Assembly: GCA_947625175.1 (NCBI GenBank)
Contig: CANQNI010000121.1
Location: 1-5,064, forward strand
From: an uncultured Eubacteriaceae bacterium
GTDB taxonomy: Bacteria > Bacillota > Clostridia > Eubacteriales > Eubacteriaceae
Reading direction: 5' to 3'
Length of the DNA: 5,064 nt
The notes beneath the pieces were generated by a model. The model was not told the DNA's origin. It did no database searches and worked only from the letters and a program-made list of their open reading frames with translations. A program made the translations under genes and the position numbers. Below, in pieces: positions 1-5,064 of this stretch (within the stretch, counting starts at the first letter, position 1; each line of letters starts with the position of its first letter).

Positions 1-560
1 GCATAAAGTAAATCCTTATTTAAAAAAGGATAAAGTTCAGCAATAGATTTTGCTAATCTTAACATGCTAACTGTATGGTATAGAAGCCCACCTTTCATAG
101 CATGATGCATTGATTTGGCTGCTGGAAAATAATTTAAATCCTCTTTTCGATTATCAATAGAACGTAAAGTGATATTTTTAATATCTGAGTTATCAAAATG
201 TTCTACAGTTTCGATAATTTCTGCTAACATATCTTCACTATCTTCAGGAGCTACTTCAATAAATTGACTCATATCAACTGAATCACCTTCATTGATATTA
301 CGGATTCTGGCGATATCTAACTGCATATTATCGTTAAATACTTTACCTTTCCCCTGAATAGCTACGATTTTACCTTGAGTAAACTCTTGAATATCATCTT
401 CTGTAGCATTCCATAAAAAGCTTGTCACTTCTTTAAATTCTGTATCTGAAAGTAATAATTTAATAAACTTACTATTATTTTTAGTTGATCTGATCTGGGC
501 ATCCTTAATATACAAATAACCACTAAATGGTTCGTCAGCCCTTAAATTATTTAAATTCAT
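1..560 (-). CDS. yhaM: 3'-5' exoribonuclease YhaM family, N-terminal part (runs off left edge)
   Basis: Reading the minus strand from the ATG at 558-560 gives 186 full codons with no stop up to the window edge, so the gene is partial at its 3' end; the family is about 310-320 residues, so roughly 130 are missing. Residues about 10-92 look like the OB-fold nucleic-acid-binding domain (FSGYLYIKDAQIRST, then SFLWNAT near 47-53 and GKGKVFNDNMQLDI near 70-82). Residues from about 145 begin the HD hydrolase domain, with His152-His153 and the GGLLYHT stretch (157-163) typical of YhaM; the HD dyad itself lies outside the window. YhaM trims RNA 3' ends in the cytoplasm and can also act on DNA (family knowledge). 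The start is supported by GAGG at 565-568, six to seven bases upstream. It begins 12 bp after the aminotransferase stop, so it is probably co-transcribed with it. Family assignment is by recognised motifs, not a search. Confidence 0.88.
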   Translation of the reverse strand, partial: MNLNNLRADEPFSGYLYIKDAQIRSTKNNSKFIKLLLSDTEFKEVTSFLWNATEDDIQEFTQGKIVAIQGKGKVFNDNMQLDIARIRNINEGDSVDMSQFIEVAPEDSEDMLAEIIETVEHFDNSDIKNITLRSIDNRKEDLNYFPAAKSMHHAMKGGLLYHTVSMLRLAKSIAELYPFLNKDLLY

Positions 561-572
561 TTTTCCTCAATT

Positions 573-1793
573 TTATTTAAATTCTTTCTTAATGTTTTCA
601 GGATGTTCTTTTTTATATTGGTCTAGTCCTTTAAGTAAAACATCAATGGCCCTGTTTAATTCATCTTCATTTAAAACATAAGCTAGACGAACTTCATCCT
701 TTCCTTTTTCCGGATCCAGATAAAAATCATTAGCTGGGGTTAAAATAACTGATTCATTATTATCGTCAAACTCATTTATTAACCAGTCAATAAAAGGTTC
801 TGCAGATTTGACTGGAAGTTTAACCATATAGTAAAAAGCTCCAGTAGGCTTTTTTGCTACTATATCTTTTCGATCTTTTAACTTTTCAAAAATAAGATTT
901 CGTCTATGCTCATATTCTTTAATAGATTTATCAAAGAAACTTGTATCAAGTTTAAATAATTCTGTAGCTCCTTGTTGATCTACACTAGAAACTGCTAGCC
1001 TCATTTGGCATAGTTTCTTAATAGCCAGCATAACATCCTTATTTTTAGAGATGATAAATCCAATTCTAGCCCCACAAGCTGAATAACGTTTAGAAACACT
1101 ATCTACTATAATAGTATTCTGATTGAGTTCTAAATAGTGTCCAGGACTAATAAACTCTGAACCATCATAAATAAATTCCCGGTAAACTTCGTCTGCTATA
1201 AAAAATATTTCCTTTTCTAAACAAAGATCTTTAATAGCCTCGATTTCTTTTTTTGTAAAAACTTTACCTGTTGGATTGTTCGGATTAGTTATTAAAATTC
1301 CTCTGGTTTTATCAGTAATTAAATCCTCTATAATTTCTTTTTCAGGTAAACTAAACTGAGTTTCAGCATAAGTTGGTATTCCGACTAATTCAACACTTGT
1401 TGCTTTAGCAATTTCTTTATAGACAGAATAAAAAGGCTCAGGGGTTAGAATCTGATCTCCAGGATTGCAAATGGTTAAGAAAACAAATAATAGCGCTTCA
1501 CTTCCACCACTGGTTATTAAAATATCATCTTCATCATAATTCAAATTAAATTGTTTATAATATTTTAAAGCTTCTTTTCTTAATTCTTCCTGTCCTTCCG
1601 GATCTGAATAAGATAAAACTTTTTGTCGAACCTCTTTAACTTTATCCATAAATTCTTTTGGTGTTTCAATATCAGGCTGACCTATATTTAAATAGTAAAA
1701 CTTCTTACCTTCAGCTTCTTTCTGATGAACATCAGGATAAAATTTATAAAGAGCCGGTTCACTCATTTGATTAATTCTATTTGAAATATTCAT
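573..1793 (-). CDS. PLP-dependent class I/II aminotransferase (AspC-like)
   Basis: A complete 406-residue fold-type I aminotransferase, the usual length for the family. It should transfer an amino group between an amino acid and a 2-oxo acid in the cytoplasm using pyridoxal phosphate. Visible landmarks in order: NIGQPD (36-41) in the N-terminal substrate segment, SGGSEA (95-100) in the cofactor phosphate loop, NPNNPTGK (170-177), the cofactor-ring Asp201 and Tyr204 in ADEVY, the Schiff-base Lys235 in SVSKRYS, the phosphate-binding Arg243 in GARIG, and the likely substrate-carboxylate Arg369 in EVRLAYVLN. The variant SVSKRYSACGARIG recalls the group often labelled aspartate aminotransferase, but the substrate (aspartate, alanine, aromatic or other) cannot be read from sequence. 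The tail (393-406) is rich in Lys and Glu. The start has a weak GAGA (1801-1804) seven bases upstream. It lies beyond the htrA terminator, so it probably has its own promoter, and it precedes yhaM by 12 bp. Confidence 0.93.
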   Translation of the reverse strand: MNISNRINQMSEPALYKFYPDVHQKEAEGKKFYYLNIGQPDIETPKEFMDKVKEVRQKVLSYSDPEGQEELRKEALKYYKQFNLNYDEDDILITSGGSEALLFVFLTICNPGDQILTPEPFYSVYKEIAKATSVELVGIPTYAETQFSLPEKEIIEDLITDKTRGILITNPNNPTGKVFTKKEIEAIKDLCLEKEIFFIADEVYREFIYDGSEFISPGHYLELNQNTIIVDSVSKRYSACGARIGFIISKNKDVMLAIKKLCQMRLAVSSVDQQGATELFKLDTSFFDKSIKEYEHRRNLIFEKLKDRKDIVAKKPTGAFYYMVKLPVKSAEPFIDWLINEFDDNNESVILTPANDFYLDPEKGKDEVRLAYVLNEDELNRAIDVLLKGLDQYKKEHPENIKKEFK

Positions 1794-1822
1794 AACTTTT
1801 TCTCGAATCCAATATCTATTTA

Positions 1823-1852
1823 AGTATAAATAAAAAGAGGTAAGATTTACAA
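1823..1852 (-). promoter_or_regulatory. Candidate promoter for the aminotransferase-yhaM pair, overlapping a terminator
   Basis: On the minus strand TTGTAA (1847-1852) and TATACT (1823-1828) are separated by 18 bases, a fair match to a vegetative sigma-A promoter. Transcription would start near 1815, leaving a leader of about 22 bases before the aminotransferase ATG. The -35 hexamer lies at the loop/stem boundary of the htrA terminator, and the spacer contains its 3' arm and T-tract. This is the only reasonable promoter position, because only about 40 bp separate the terminator from the start codon. Pattern match only. Confidence 0.45.
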
Positions 1853-1874
1853 TAAATTTGAAATCTTACCTCTT
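1835..1874 (-). terminator. Rho-independent terminator after htrA
   Basis: Two perfectly complementary 14-base arms (1835-1848 and 1861-1874; one arm reads AAGAGGTAAGATTT) enclose a 12-base loop. In the minus direction the stem starts 11 bases after the htrA stop codon and runs directly into a T-rich tract (CTCTTTTTATTTATACTT). This should end the walJ-htrA transcript. The plus-strand side also has a T-rich flank, but no plus-strand gene leads into it. Confidence 0.88.
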
Positions 1875-1885
1875 CTTATTTTTAA

Positions 1886-3148
1886 TTAACTACTTTTTTC
1901 TAATGTTAATTCTGTATCAATAGTTTGATCCCCTCTCTGATAGGTAACTTTGAGTTTATCCCCAATTTTATGATTATACAGAATTGTTCTCATCTGAATA
2001 AGAGTATTGATATTTTTACCATCAATAGTTTTTATAATATCGCCTTCCTGAAGTCCAGCTTTTTGGGCCGCTGATCCATCAGTAACACTAACTATATAGA
2101 AACCTTCATTAAAGTTCTTTAACTGATCATTTAAAATATACTTAGCCTGTTCAGGATCATAACCCGTTACTCCAATAAGTCTAGGTTCGAAGTTTCCTGA
2201 TTCAATAACTTCTGCAATTATTGGTTTAAAGAGATTGATTGGAATAGCAAAACCTATACCTTCAGCTACTGAAGATTTATAAGTATTAATTCCTATTACT
2301 TCCCCTTTAACATTAACTAAAGGGCCACCTGAATTACCCTGGTTAATAGCTGCATCTGTCTGGATTAATCCTTCTGCAGTAATCTTACCAGTCTGAGAAT
2401 TAACTAGAGTTCTGTCGATTGCTGAAATAATACCTGATGTTACAGTTCTTGAATAATTAAGACCTAACGGATTACCAATAGCAATTACGGTTGCTCCTAC
2501 TGATAAATTATCGGAATCACCTAAAGTTAAAGGCTGAACACCATGAGCATCCACTTTTATAATTGCCAGGTCTAAACTTGAGTCAGACCAGATCAGTTTT
2601 CCTTCATATTCATGATTATCAGCTGTAGAAATACTTATACTTTGAGGAGAATCAGTAGTAACGTGCTGATTAGTTACAATATAACCATCTTCAGTAACAA
2701 AGAAACCAGAACCTATACTTGTTCCCTGACTCTGAGTTTCCTGACCAAACAGGTTCGTTCCAGTAGTAACAACTGAACAAGAAACACCAACAACAGAATT
2801 AGGGACTACCTGGGCAACGGCTTCTACACTAGATGTTGCATCTCCACCATCAAAATTGACGACTGTCCCACCAGAACTGTTGTAACTGGTTCTAATAGGA
2901 ATCAAATTTGTATAGTTTAAAAGTAATATACCAACAACTATGGCAATTAAAGCACCAACAATAGCGCCAAATAAGGCTATTAGGAATGTCTTAGGTTTCT
3001 TATCGTTTTTCTTTGGCACGGAAACCTCTGAAGACGGAGGGGGAGTAGGTTCATAAGTATAACTAGGAGTACTTGGAGTATCTTCTAAATTTAAATTTTC
3101 AAAATGTTTTCTTCTTTGTTCTTCAATTGAATCATTATTATCAAACAT
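1886..3148 (-). CDS. htrA: HtrA/DegP-like membrane-anchored serine protease with one PDZ domain
   Basis: A complete 420-residue S1C-family protease for degrading or refolding damaged envelope and secreted proteins. Residues 1-53 form a charged, then Pro/Ser/Thr-rich cytoplasmic segment ending in Lys-rich KKNDKKPK. A single hydrophobic helix at about 54-79 acts as an uncleaved anchor, placing the rest outside the membrane. A Ser/Gly-rich linker (about 85-107) leads into the trypsin-like domain (about 108-315). Its catalytic triad is intact: His162 in TNQHV, Asp193 in SSLDLA, Ser273 in GNSGGP. One PDZ domain covers about 322-416, with the binding loop near RLIGV (323-327) and the AGLQEGDII motif (364-372). 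Domain order and length match Firmicute HtrA proteins. The ATG is supported by a strong AGAAGGTG (3153-3160) four bases upstream of it. It follows walJ by 12 bp and is followed by a strong terminator, so walJ-htrA is probably an operon. Whether it equals B. subtilis HtrA, HtrB or HtrC cannot be told. Confidence 0.96.
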   Translation of the reverse strand: MFDNNDSIEEQRRKHFENLNLEDTPSTPSYTYEPTPPPSSEVSVPKKNDKKPKTFLIALFGAIVGALIAIVVGILLLNYTNLIPIRTSYNSSGGTVVNFDGGDATSSVEAVAQVVPNSVVGVSCSVVTTGTNLFGQETQSQGTSIGSGFFVTEDGYIVTNQHVTTDSPQSISISTADNHEYEGKLIWSDSSLDLAIIKVDAHGVQPLTLGDSDNLSVGATVIAIGNPLGLNYSRTVTSGIISAIDRTLVNSQTGKITAEGLIQTDAAINQGNSGGPLVNVKGEVIGINTYKSSVAEGIGFAIPINLFKPIIAEVIESGNFEPRLIGVTGYDPEQAKYILNDQLKNFNEGFYIVSVTDGSAAQKAGLQEGDIIKTIDGKNINTLIQMRTILYNHKIGDKLKVTYQRGDQTIDTELTLEKSS

Positions 3149-3160
3149 ATAACACCTTCT

Positions 3161-3952
3161 CTAGAATTGATGAACGTGACTGTTAAAGTCTCGTCTTGCA
3201 ACTTCTAAAAGAACGTCTCGACCATTTTTTATTGAATTCCTTTCAAACACATTAAGTGTTTCCTGCTCTGCTAAAAAAGGTATATTATTGTCCCGACTCA
3301 AATGAGCCAATACGATTCTCTCTGTCCCCTGAAATACTAGATCTTTAGAAAATTCTGCAGCCCTTTCATTAGATAAGTGCCCCCAAGCACTTTTAATGCG
3401 CTGTTTTAATTGATAGGGATAAGAACCTGTTTCTAACATATGAATATCATGATTGCTTTCAAGGACCACAAGGCAACAGGCTTTTAGATATTGATTCATA
3501 TCCTCGGTAACTATACCAGTATCTGTTGCAATACCCATTTTCCGATGCCCATCATTAACAGTAAAACCAACCGGATTTACTGCATCATGAGATGTCTGAA
3601 AAGAATTAATGTTAAAATCTTTGATGTTAAATGGTTTATATACTTCAAAAATCCGTTCGTTTTGAGAAGTAATTTTTCCTATATTATTCGCATGCAATTT
3701 CTGCCATGTCTCTTCATTAGCATAAATTGGAATATTATACCGTCTCGATAAAACACCAGCTGCTGCGACATGATCAGAATGTTCATGAGAAATAATAATA
3801 GCATCTAAGTCTTTAGCAGTCTCATTTATTCTGTTTAAAGCTAATTCAACTTGTTTTCCATTTTTTCCAGCATCACACAGGATTTTTGTATCTTTACTTT
3901 TAATAAATAAAGAATTTCCTGAGCTTCCGCTGAATAAACTACAAAATTCCAT
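3161..3952 (-). CDS. walJ: WalJ/YycJ metallo-beta-lactamase-fold DNA exonuclease
   Basis: A complete 263-residue cytoplasmic metallo-hydrolase, the normal length for WalJ (YycJ). The N-terminus FCSLFSGSSGNSLFI (3-17) is the hallmark of this family. Two-metal ligands of the beta-lactamase fold are present in order: HEHSDH (56-61), His122 in TSHDA, Asp144 in TDTG, the family motif ESNHD (165-169), GHLSN (191-195) and a late His217 in LAHLS. Members act as 5'-3' exonucleases on double-stranded DNA and have been linked to mismatch repair and to coordinating division with DNA replication; the gene name comes from the WalRK cell-wall operon (family knowledge). The ATG is preceded by AGAAG (3961-3965) at an eight-base spacing. 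It starts a likely two-gene operon with htrA, an adjacency common in Firmicutes. No walR, walK, yycH or yycI lies upstream; the upstream DNA is a divergent intergenic region instead. Confidence 0.93.
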   Translation of the reverse strand: MEFCSLFSGSSGNSLFIKSKDTKILCDAGKNGKQVELALNRINETAKDLDAIIISHEHSDHVAAAGVLSRRYNIPIYANEETWQKLHANNIGKITSQNERIFEVYKPFNIKDFNINSFQTSHDAVNPVGFTVNDGHRKMGIATDTGIVTEDMNQYLKACCLVVLESNHDIHMLETGSYPYQLKQRIKSAWGHLSNERAAEFSKDLVFQGTERIVLAHLSRDNNIPFLAEQETLNVFERNSIKNGRDVLLEVARRDFNSHVHQF

Positions 3953-3984
3953 TTTTATTTCTTCTGATTTATGTTAATTAGTTT

Positions 3985-4038
3985 AAAACCAGTTCTTTAA
4001 AACAACTTAATAAGTTTCAAAAATTTTCAAAACCAGTT
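3985..4038. repeat. Paired 10-bp direct repeat flanking a small palindrome, walJ leader
   Basis: AAAACCAGTT occurs exactly at 3985-3994 and again at 4029-4038 (44-bp period). Between them lies a 13-bp palindrome with 6-bp arms, AACTTA-A-TAAGTT (4004-4016). All of it would fall in the 5' leader of walJ if transcription starts at the -10 element at 4063-4068. It could be a regulator-binding array or leader structure, but short repeats are common in DNA this AT-rich, so function is speculative. Confidence 0.4.
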
Positions 4039-4062
4039 AATCTAATTATTTTCTTAAATATG

Positions 4063-4068
4063 ATTATA
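4063..4068 (-). promoter_or_regulatory. Candidate -10 element for walJ-htrA
   Basis: A perfect TATAAT on the minus strand would start transcription near 4056, leaving a leader of about 100 bases before the walJ ATG. The best -35 candidate is a poor TTAATT at 4087-4092 (18-base spacing). A second minus-strand TATAAT at 4102-4107 is an alternative, also without a good -35. Some promoter is needed here because the upstream gene murA has its own terminator. Confidence 0.4.
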
Positions 4069-4128
4069 GCGTTAATTCATTTTTTAAATTAAAGAATCTA
4101 AATTATATTTAGACAATTTAATCAAACT

Positions 4129-4160
4129 AAAATCTGATCATTTTGATCAGTTATGATTTT
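4129..4160. promoter_or_regulatory. TGATCA palindrome, candidate operator
   Basis: The core is a perfect 17-bp interrupted palindrome, CTGATCA-TTT-TGATCAG (4134-4150). Outer complementary blocks AAAAT (4129-4133) and ATTTT (4156-4160) extend it imperfectly. It sits between the divergent walJ and small-membrane-protein genes, about 40 bp upstream of the plus-strand TATAAT and about 65 bp upstream of the nearer walJ-directed -10. There is no T-tract that would make it a terminator, so a dimeric regulator site is the more natural reading. The spacing does not fit an FNR/CRP-type box. No regulator can be named. Confidence 0.4.
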
Positions 4161-4186
4161 CTCTAAATTCTTATCTGATTTAAGTT

Positions 4187-4192
4187 TATAAT
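4187..4192 (+). promoter_or_regulatory. Candidate -10 element for the small membrane protein gene
   Basis: A perfect TATAAT on the plus strand, 30 bp before the ATG at 4223, would give a leader of about 24 bases. No good -35 hexamer is visible at 16-19 bp upstream (the best, TCTAAA at 4162-4167, is weak), so the promoter may be weak or need an activator, possibly at the palindrome upstream. Confidence 0.4.
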
Positions 4193-4222
4193 ATTGATAA
4201 TTTATTAATCGAGAAACCTCTA

Positions 4223-4462
4223 ATGAGTAACAAAACTTTAAGTACAATCTTGTTTATATTGGGAGGATTTTTACTAATTGTAGGAATTTTTGAAATAATG
4301 TCTCATCCTGTCTTTGACAGCAGCTTAATCCTTTCTATCTTATTTGACTTTCTTATGGGAGTGATTTGTTTAATTATGGGTCGTAATTTATTAAAAGAAA
4401 AGGAAAAAGATATTGAAAATAATCAGAATAAAGAAAAAGTAAAAGAAAAAAAGAAAAATTAA
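4223..4462 (+). CDS. Small two-helix membrane protein with charged tail, unknown function
   Basis: A 79-residue protein on the opposite strand to all its neighbours. Residues 1-5 are polar, about 6-26 form a first hydrophobic helix (ILFILGGFLLIVGIFEI), a short loop contains SHPVFD (27-32), and about 33-53 form a second helix (LILSILFDFLMGVICLIMG). The last 25 residues are almost entirely Lys, Glu, Asn, Asp and Gln, ending in KEKKKN. The short positive N-terminus and long charged tail suggest a hairpin with both ends in the cytoplasm (inference). I do not recognise a family. Support for being a real gene: the periodic hydrophobic pattern, an upstream TATAAT, a modest GAGA (4211-4214) eight bases before the ATG, and a strong terminator five bases after the stop. 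The tail lies in an A-rich run, so its composition is partly set by base bias. It is convergent with murA and divergent from walJ. Confidence 0.7.
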   Translation: MSNKTLSTILFILGGFLLIVGIFEIMSHPVFDSSLILSILFDFLMGVICLIMGRNLLKEKEKDIENNQNKEKVKEKKKN

Positions 4463-4466
4463 ATTC

Positions 4467-4504
4467 AAAAGCTGATATTTCATAAAACTTGAATATCAGC
4501 TTTT
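4467..4504. terminator. Bidirectional terminator between the small membrane gene and murA
   Basis: Perfect 13-base arms (4467-4479 and 4492-4504; one arm reads AAAAGCTGATATT) enclose a 12-base loop. The A-run before and T-run after make it work in both directions: on the plus strand it ends in TTTTTAATT a few bases after the small gene's stop, and on the minus strand it ends in TTTTGAATTT about 17 bases after the murA stop. One element therefore serves two convergent genes. Confidence 0.88.
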
Positions 4505-4520
4505 TAATTACAACCAGATT

Positions 4521-5064
4521 TTAATCCTGGTTAACTCTTTTAATTTTAGCTCCGAGATTTCTTAAATTCTCTTCAAAATTTTCATAGCCACGATCGATAT
4601 AATGAATATCTCTAATGGTTGTTTCACCATCAGCTACCAGTCCGGCAATAACCAAAGCAGCTCCTGCTCTTAAATCTGGAGCGGTTACCTGAGCGGAAAA
4701 TAATTTAGGAACTCCTCTAATGACACAAGTTTGATCAAAGACATTAGCATTAGCACCCATTCGTTTTAACTCAGAAATAAATTCAAATCGGTTTTCAAAA
4801 ATACTTTCATTTACTGTACTTTCTCCCTCCGCTATCATCATTAAAGCAGCTAATGGAGGTTGTAAATCAGTTGGAAAACCTGGATAAGGCATTGTTTTAA
4901 CATTAGTTGCCTTAAATGGTTTATGACCTTTTACATGAATCTGATCATTTTCAACCTCAATTTCAGCTCCCATTTCCTTTAATTTTCCTATCAGTGATTC
5001 CATGTGCTTTGGAATAGTATTCTTTATAACAACATCTCCTTCAGTAGCTACAGTGGCTATCATA
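4521..5064 (-). CDS. murA: UDP-N-acetylglucosamine 1-carboxyvinyltransferase (MurA), C-terminal part
   Basis: MurA transfers enolpyruvate from phosphoenolpyruvate to UDP-N-acetylglucosamine, the first committed step of peptidoglycan synthesis, in the cytoplasm. Only the last 180 or so codons of an enzyme normally about 420 residues long are present. The ATG at the right edge is an internal Met (MIATVATEGDVVI is mid-protein in this family), so the true start and the catalytic Cys loop lie outside. Numbering from that Met, PYPGFPTDLQ (59-68) contains the conserved Asp66 (Asp305 in E. coli), DLRAGAALVIAG (130-141) holds Arg132 (E. coli Arg371), and HYIDRGYENFEENLRNLGA (154-172) holds Arg158 (E. 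coli Arg397), all intact. Whether this is MurA1 or the second Firmicute paralogue (MurA2/MurZ) cannot be told from the C-terminus. It ends in a terminator shared with the convergent small gene, so it is not in the walJ operon. Confidence 0.96.
   Translation of the reverse strand, partial: MIATVATEGDVVIKNTIPKHMESLIGKLKEMGAEIEVENDQIHVKGHKPFKATNVKTMPYPGFPTDLQPPLAALMMIAEGESTVNESIFENRFEFISELKRMGANANVFDQTCVIRGVPKLFSAQVTAPDLRAGAALVIAGLVADGETTIRDIHYIDRGYENFEENLRNLGAKIKRVNQD

Noticed and set aside
485..500. Closely spaced GATC sites, also seen in the palindrome at 4134-4150
   Set aside because: Two GATC tetramers at each place are too few to suggest an origin or methylation cluster, and the first pair lies inside the yhaM coding sequence.
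2950..3110. Pro/Ser/Thr-rich cytoplasmic segment of HtrA as a sign of gene fusion
   Set aside because: Low-complexity N-terminal tails ahead of the anchor helix are common in Firmicute HtrA proteins, and the frame and base composition match the rest of the gene.
3491..3751. 86-codon open frame on the plus strand
   Set aside because: It lies wholly inside walJ on the opposite strand, where the conserved metallo-hydrolase motifs are encoded. It has an unusual Ile/Asn/Cys-rich composition and no ribosome binding site of note; it is a shadow frame.
4129..4160. FNR/CRP-type operator
   Set aside because: Such boxes need TTGAT and ATCAA half-sites four bases apart; here the comparable half-sites are CTGAT and ATCAG seven bases apart.
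5061..5063. ATG at the right edge as the start of a short 180-residue protein
   Set aside because: The sequence after it matches the middle of MurA, and the frame can continue past the edge; it is an internal Met of a truncated gene rather than a true start.

Overview
This window looks like chromosomal housekeeping DNA from a low-GC member of the Firmicutes, most likely an anaerobic clostridial-type or Halanaerobiales-like bacterium. The evidence is the strong A/T bias of the intergenic DNA and third codon positions, GAGG/AGAAGG-type ribosome binding sites, strong factor-independent terminators, a WalJ(YycJ)-HtrA gene pair and a YhaM-type exoribonuclease. The genus-level placement is inference. 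I see no mobile element, phage gene, CRISPR array, tRNA or rRNA.

Layout, read along the minus strand (right to left). The window opens with the C-terminal 180 or so codons of murA (peptidoglycan precursor synthesis; its 5' part lies beyond the right edge). murA ends in a hairpin terminator shared with a small convergent plus-strand gene for a two-helix membrane protein with a Lys/Glu-rich tail (4223-4462). A 270-bp AT-rich divergent intergenic region (3953-4222) follows. It carries candidate promoters for both directions, a TGATCA-based palindrome and a short repeat set. Next come walJ (metallo-beta-lactamase-fold DNA exonuclease) and, 12 bp later, htrA (membrane-anchored trypsin-like protease with one PDZ domain), probably one operon closed by a perfect 14-bp stem terminator (1835-1874). 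A class I/II PLP aminotransferase gene starts just beyond that terminator, with a candidate promoter that overlaps the terminator hairpin. Twelve bases after it comes the 5' part of a yhaM-like 3'-5' exoribonuclease gene, which runs off the left edge.

How the genes relate: murA, walJ and htrA all fit cell-envelope synthesis and quality control, with WalJ usually linked to the essential WalRK cell-wall regulon. The aminotransferase and YhaM form a second, functionally unrelated pair (amino-acid metabolism and RNA turnover). The WalRK/YycH/YycI genes and rlmH, often found around walJ-htrA in Bacilli, are not adjacent here. I did not find a convincing new biological system. The points most worth a second look are the promoter/terminator overlap, the palindrome and repeats in the divergent region, and the orphan small membrane protein.
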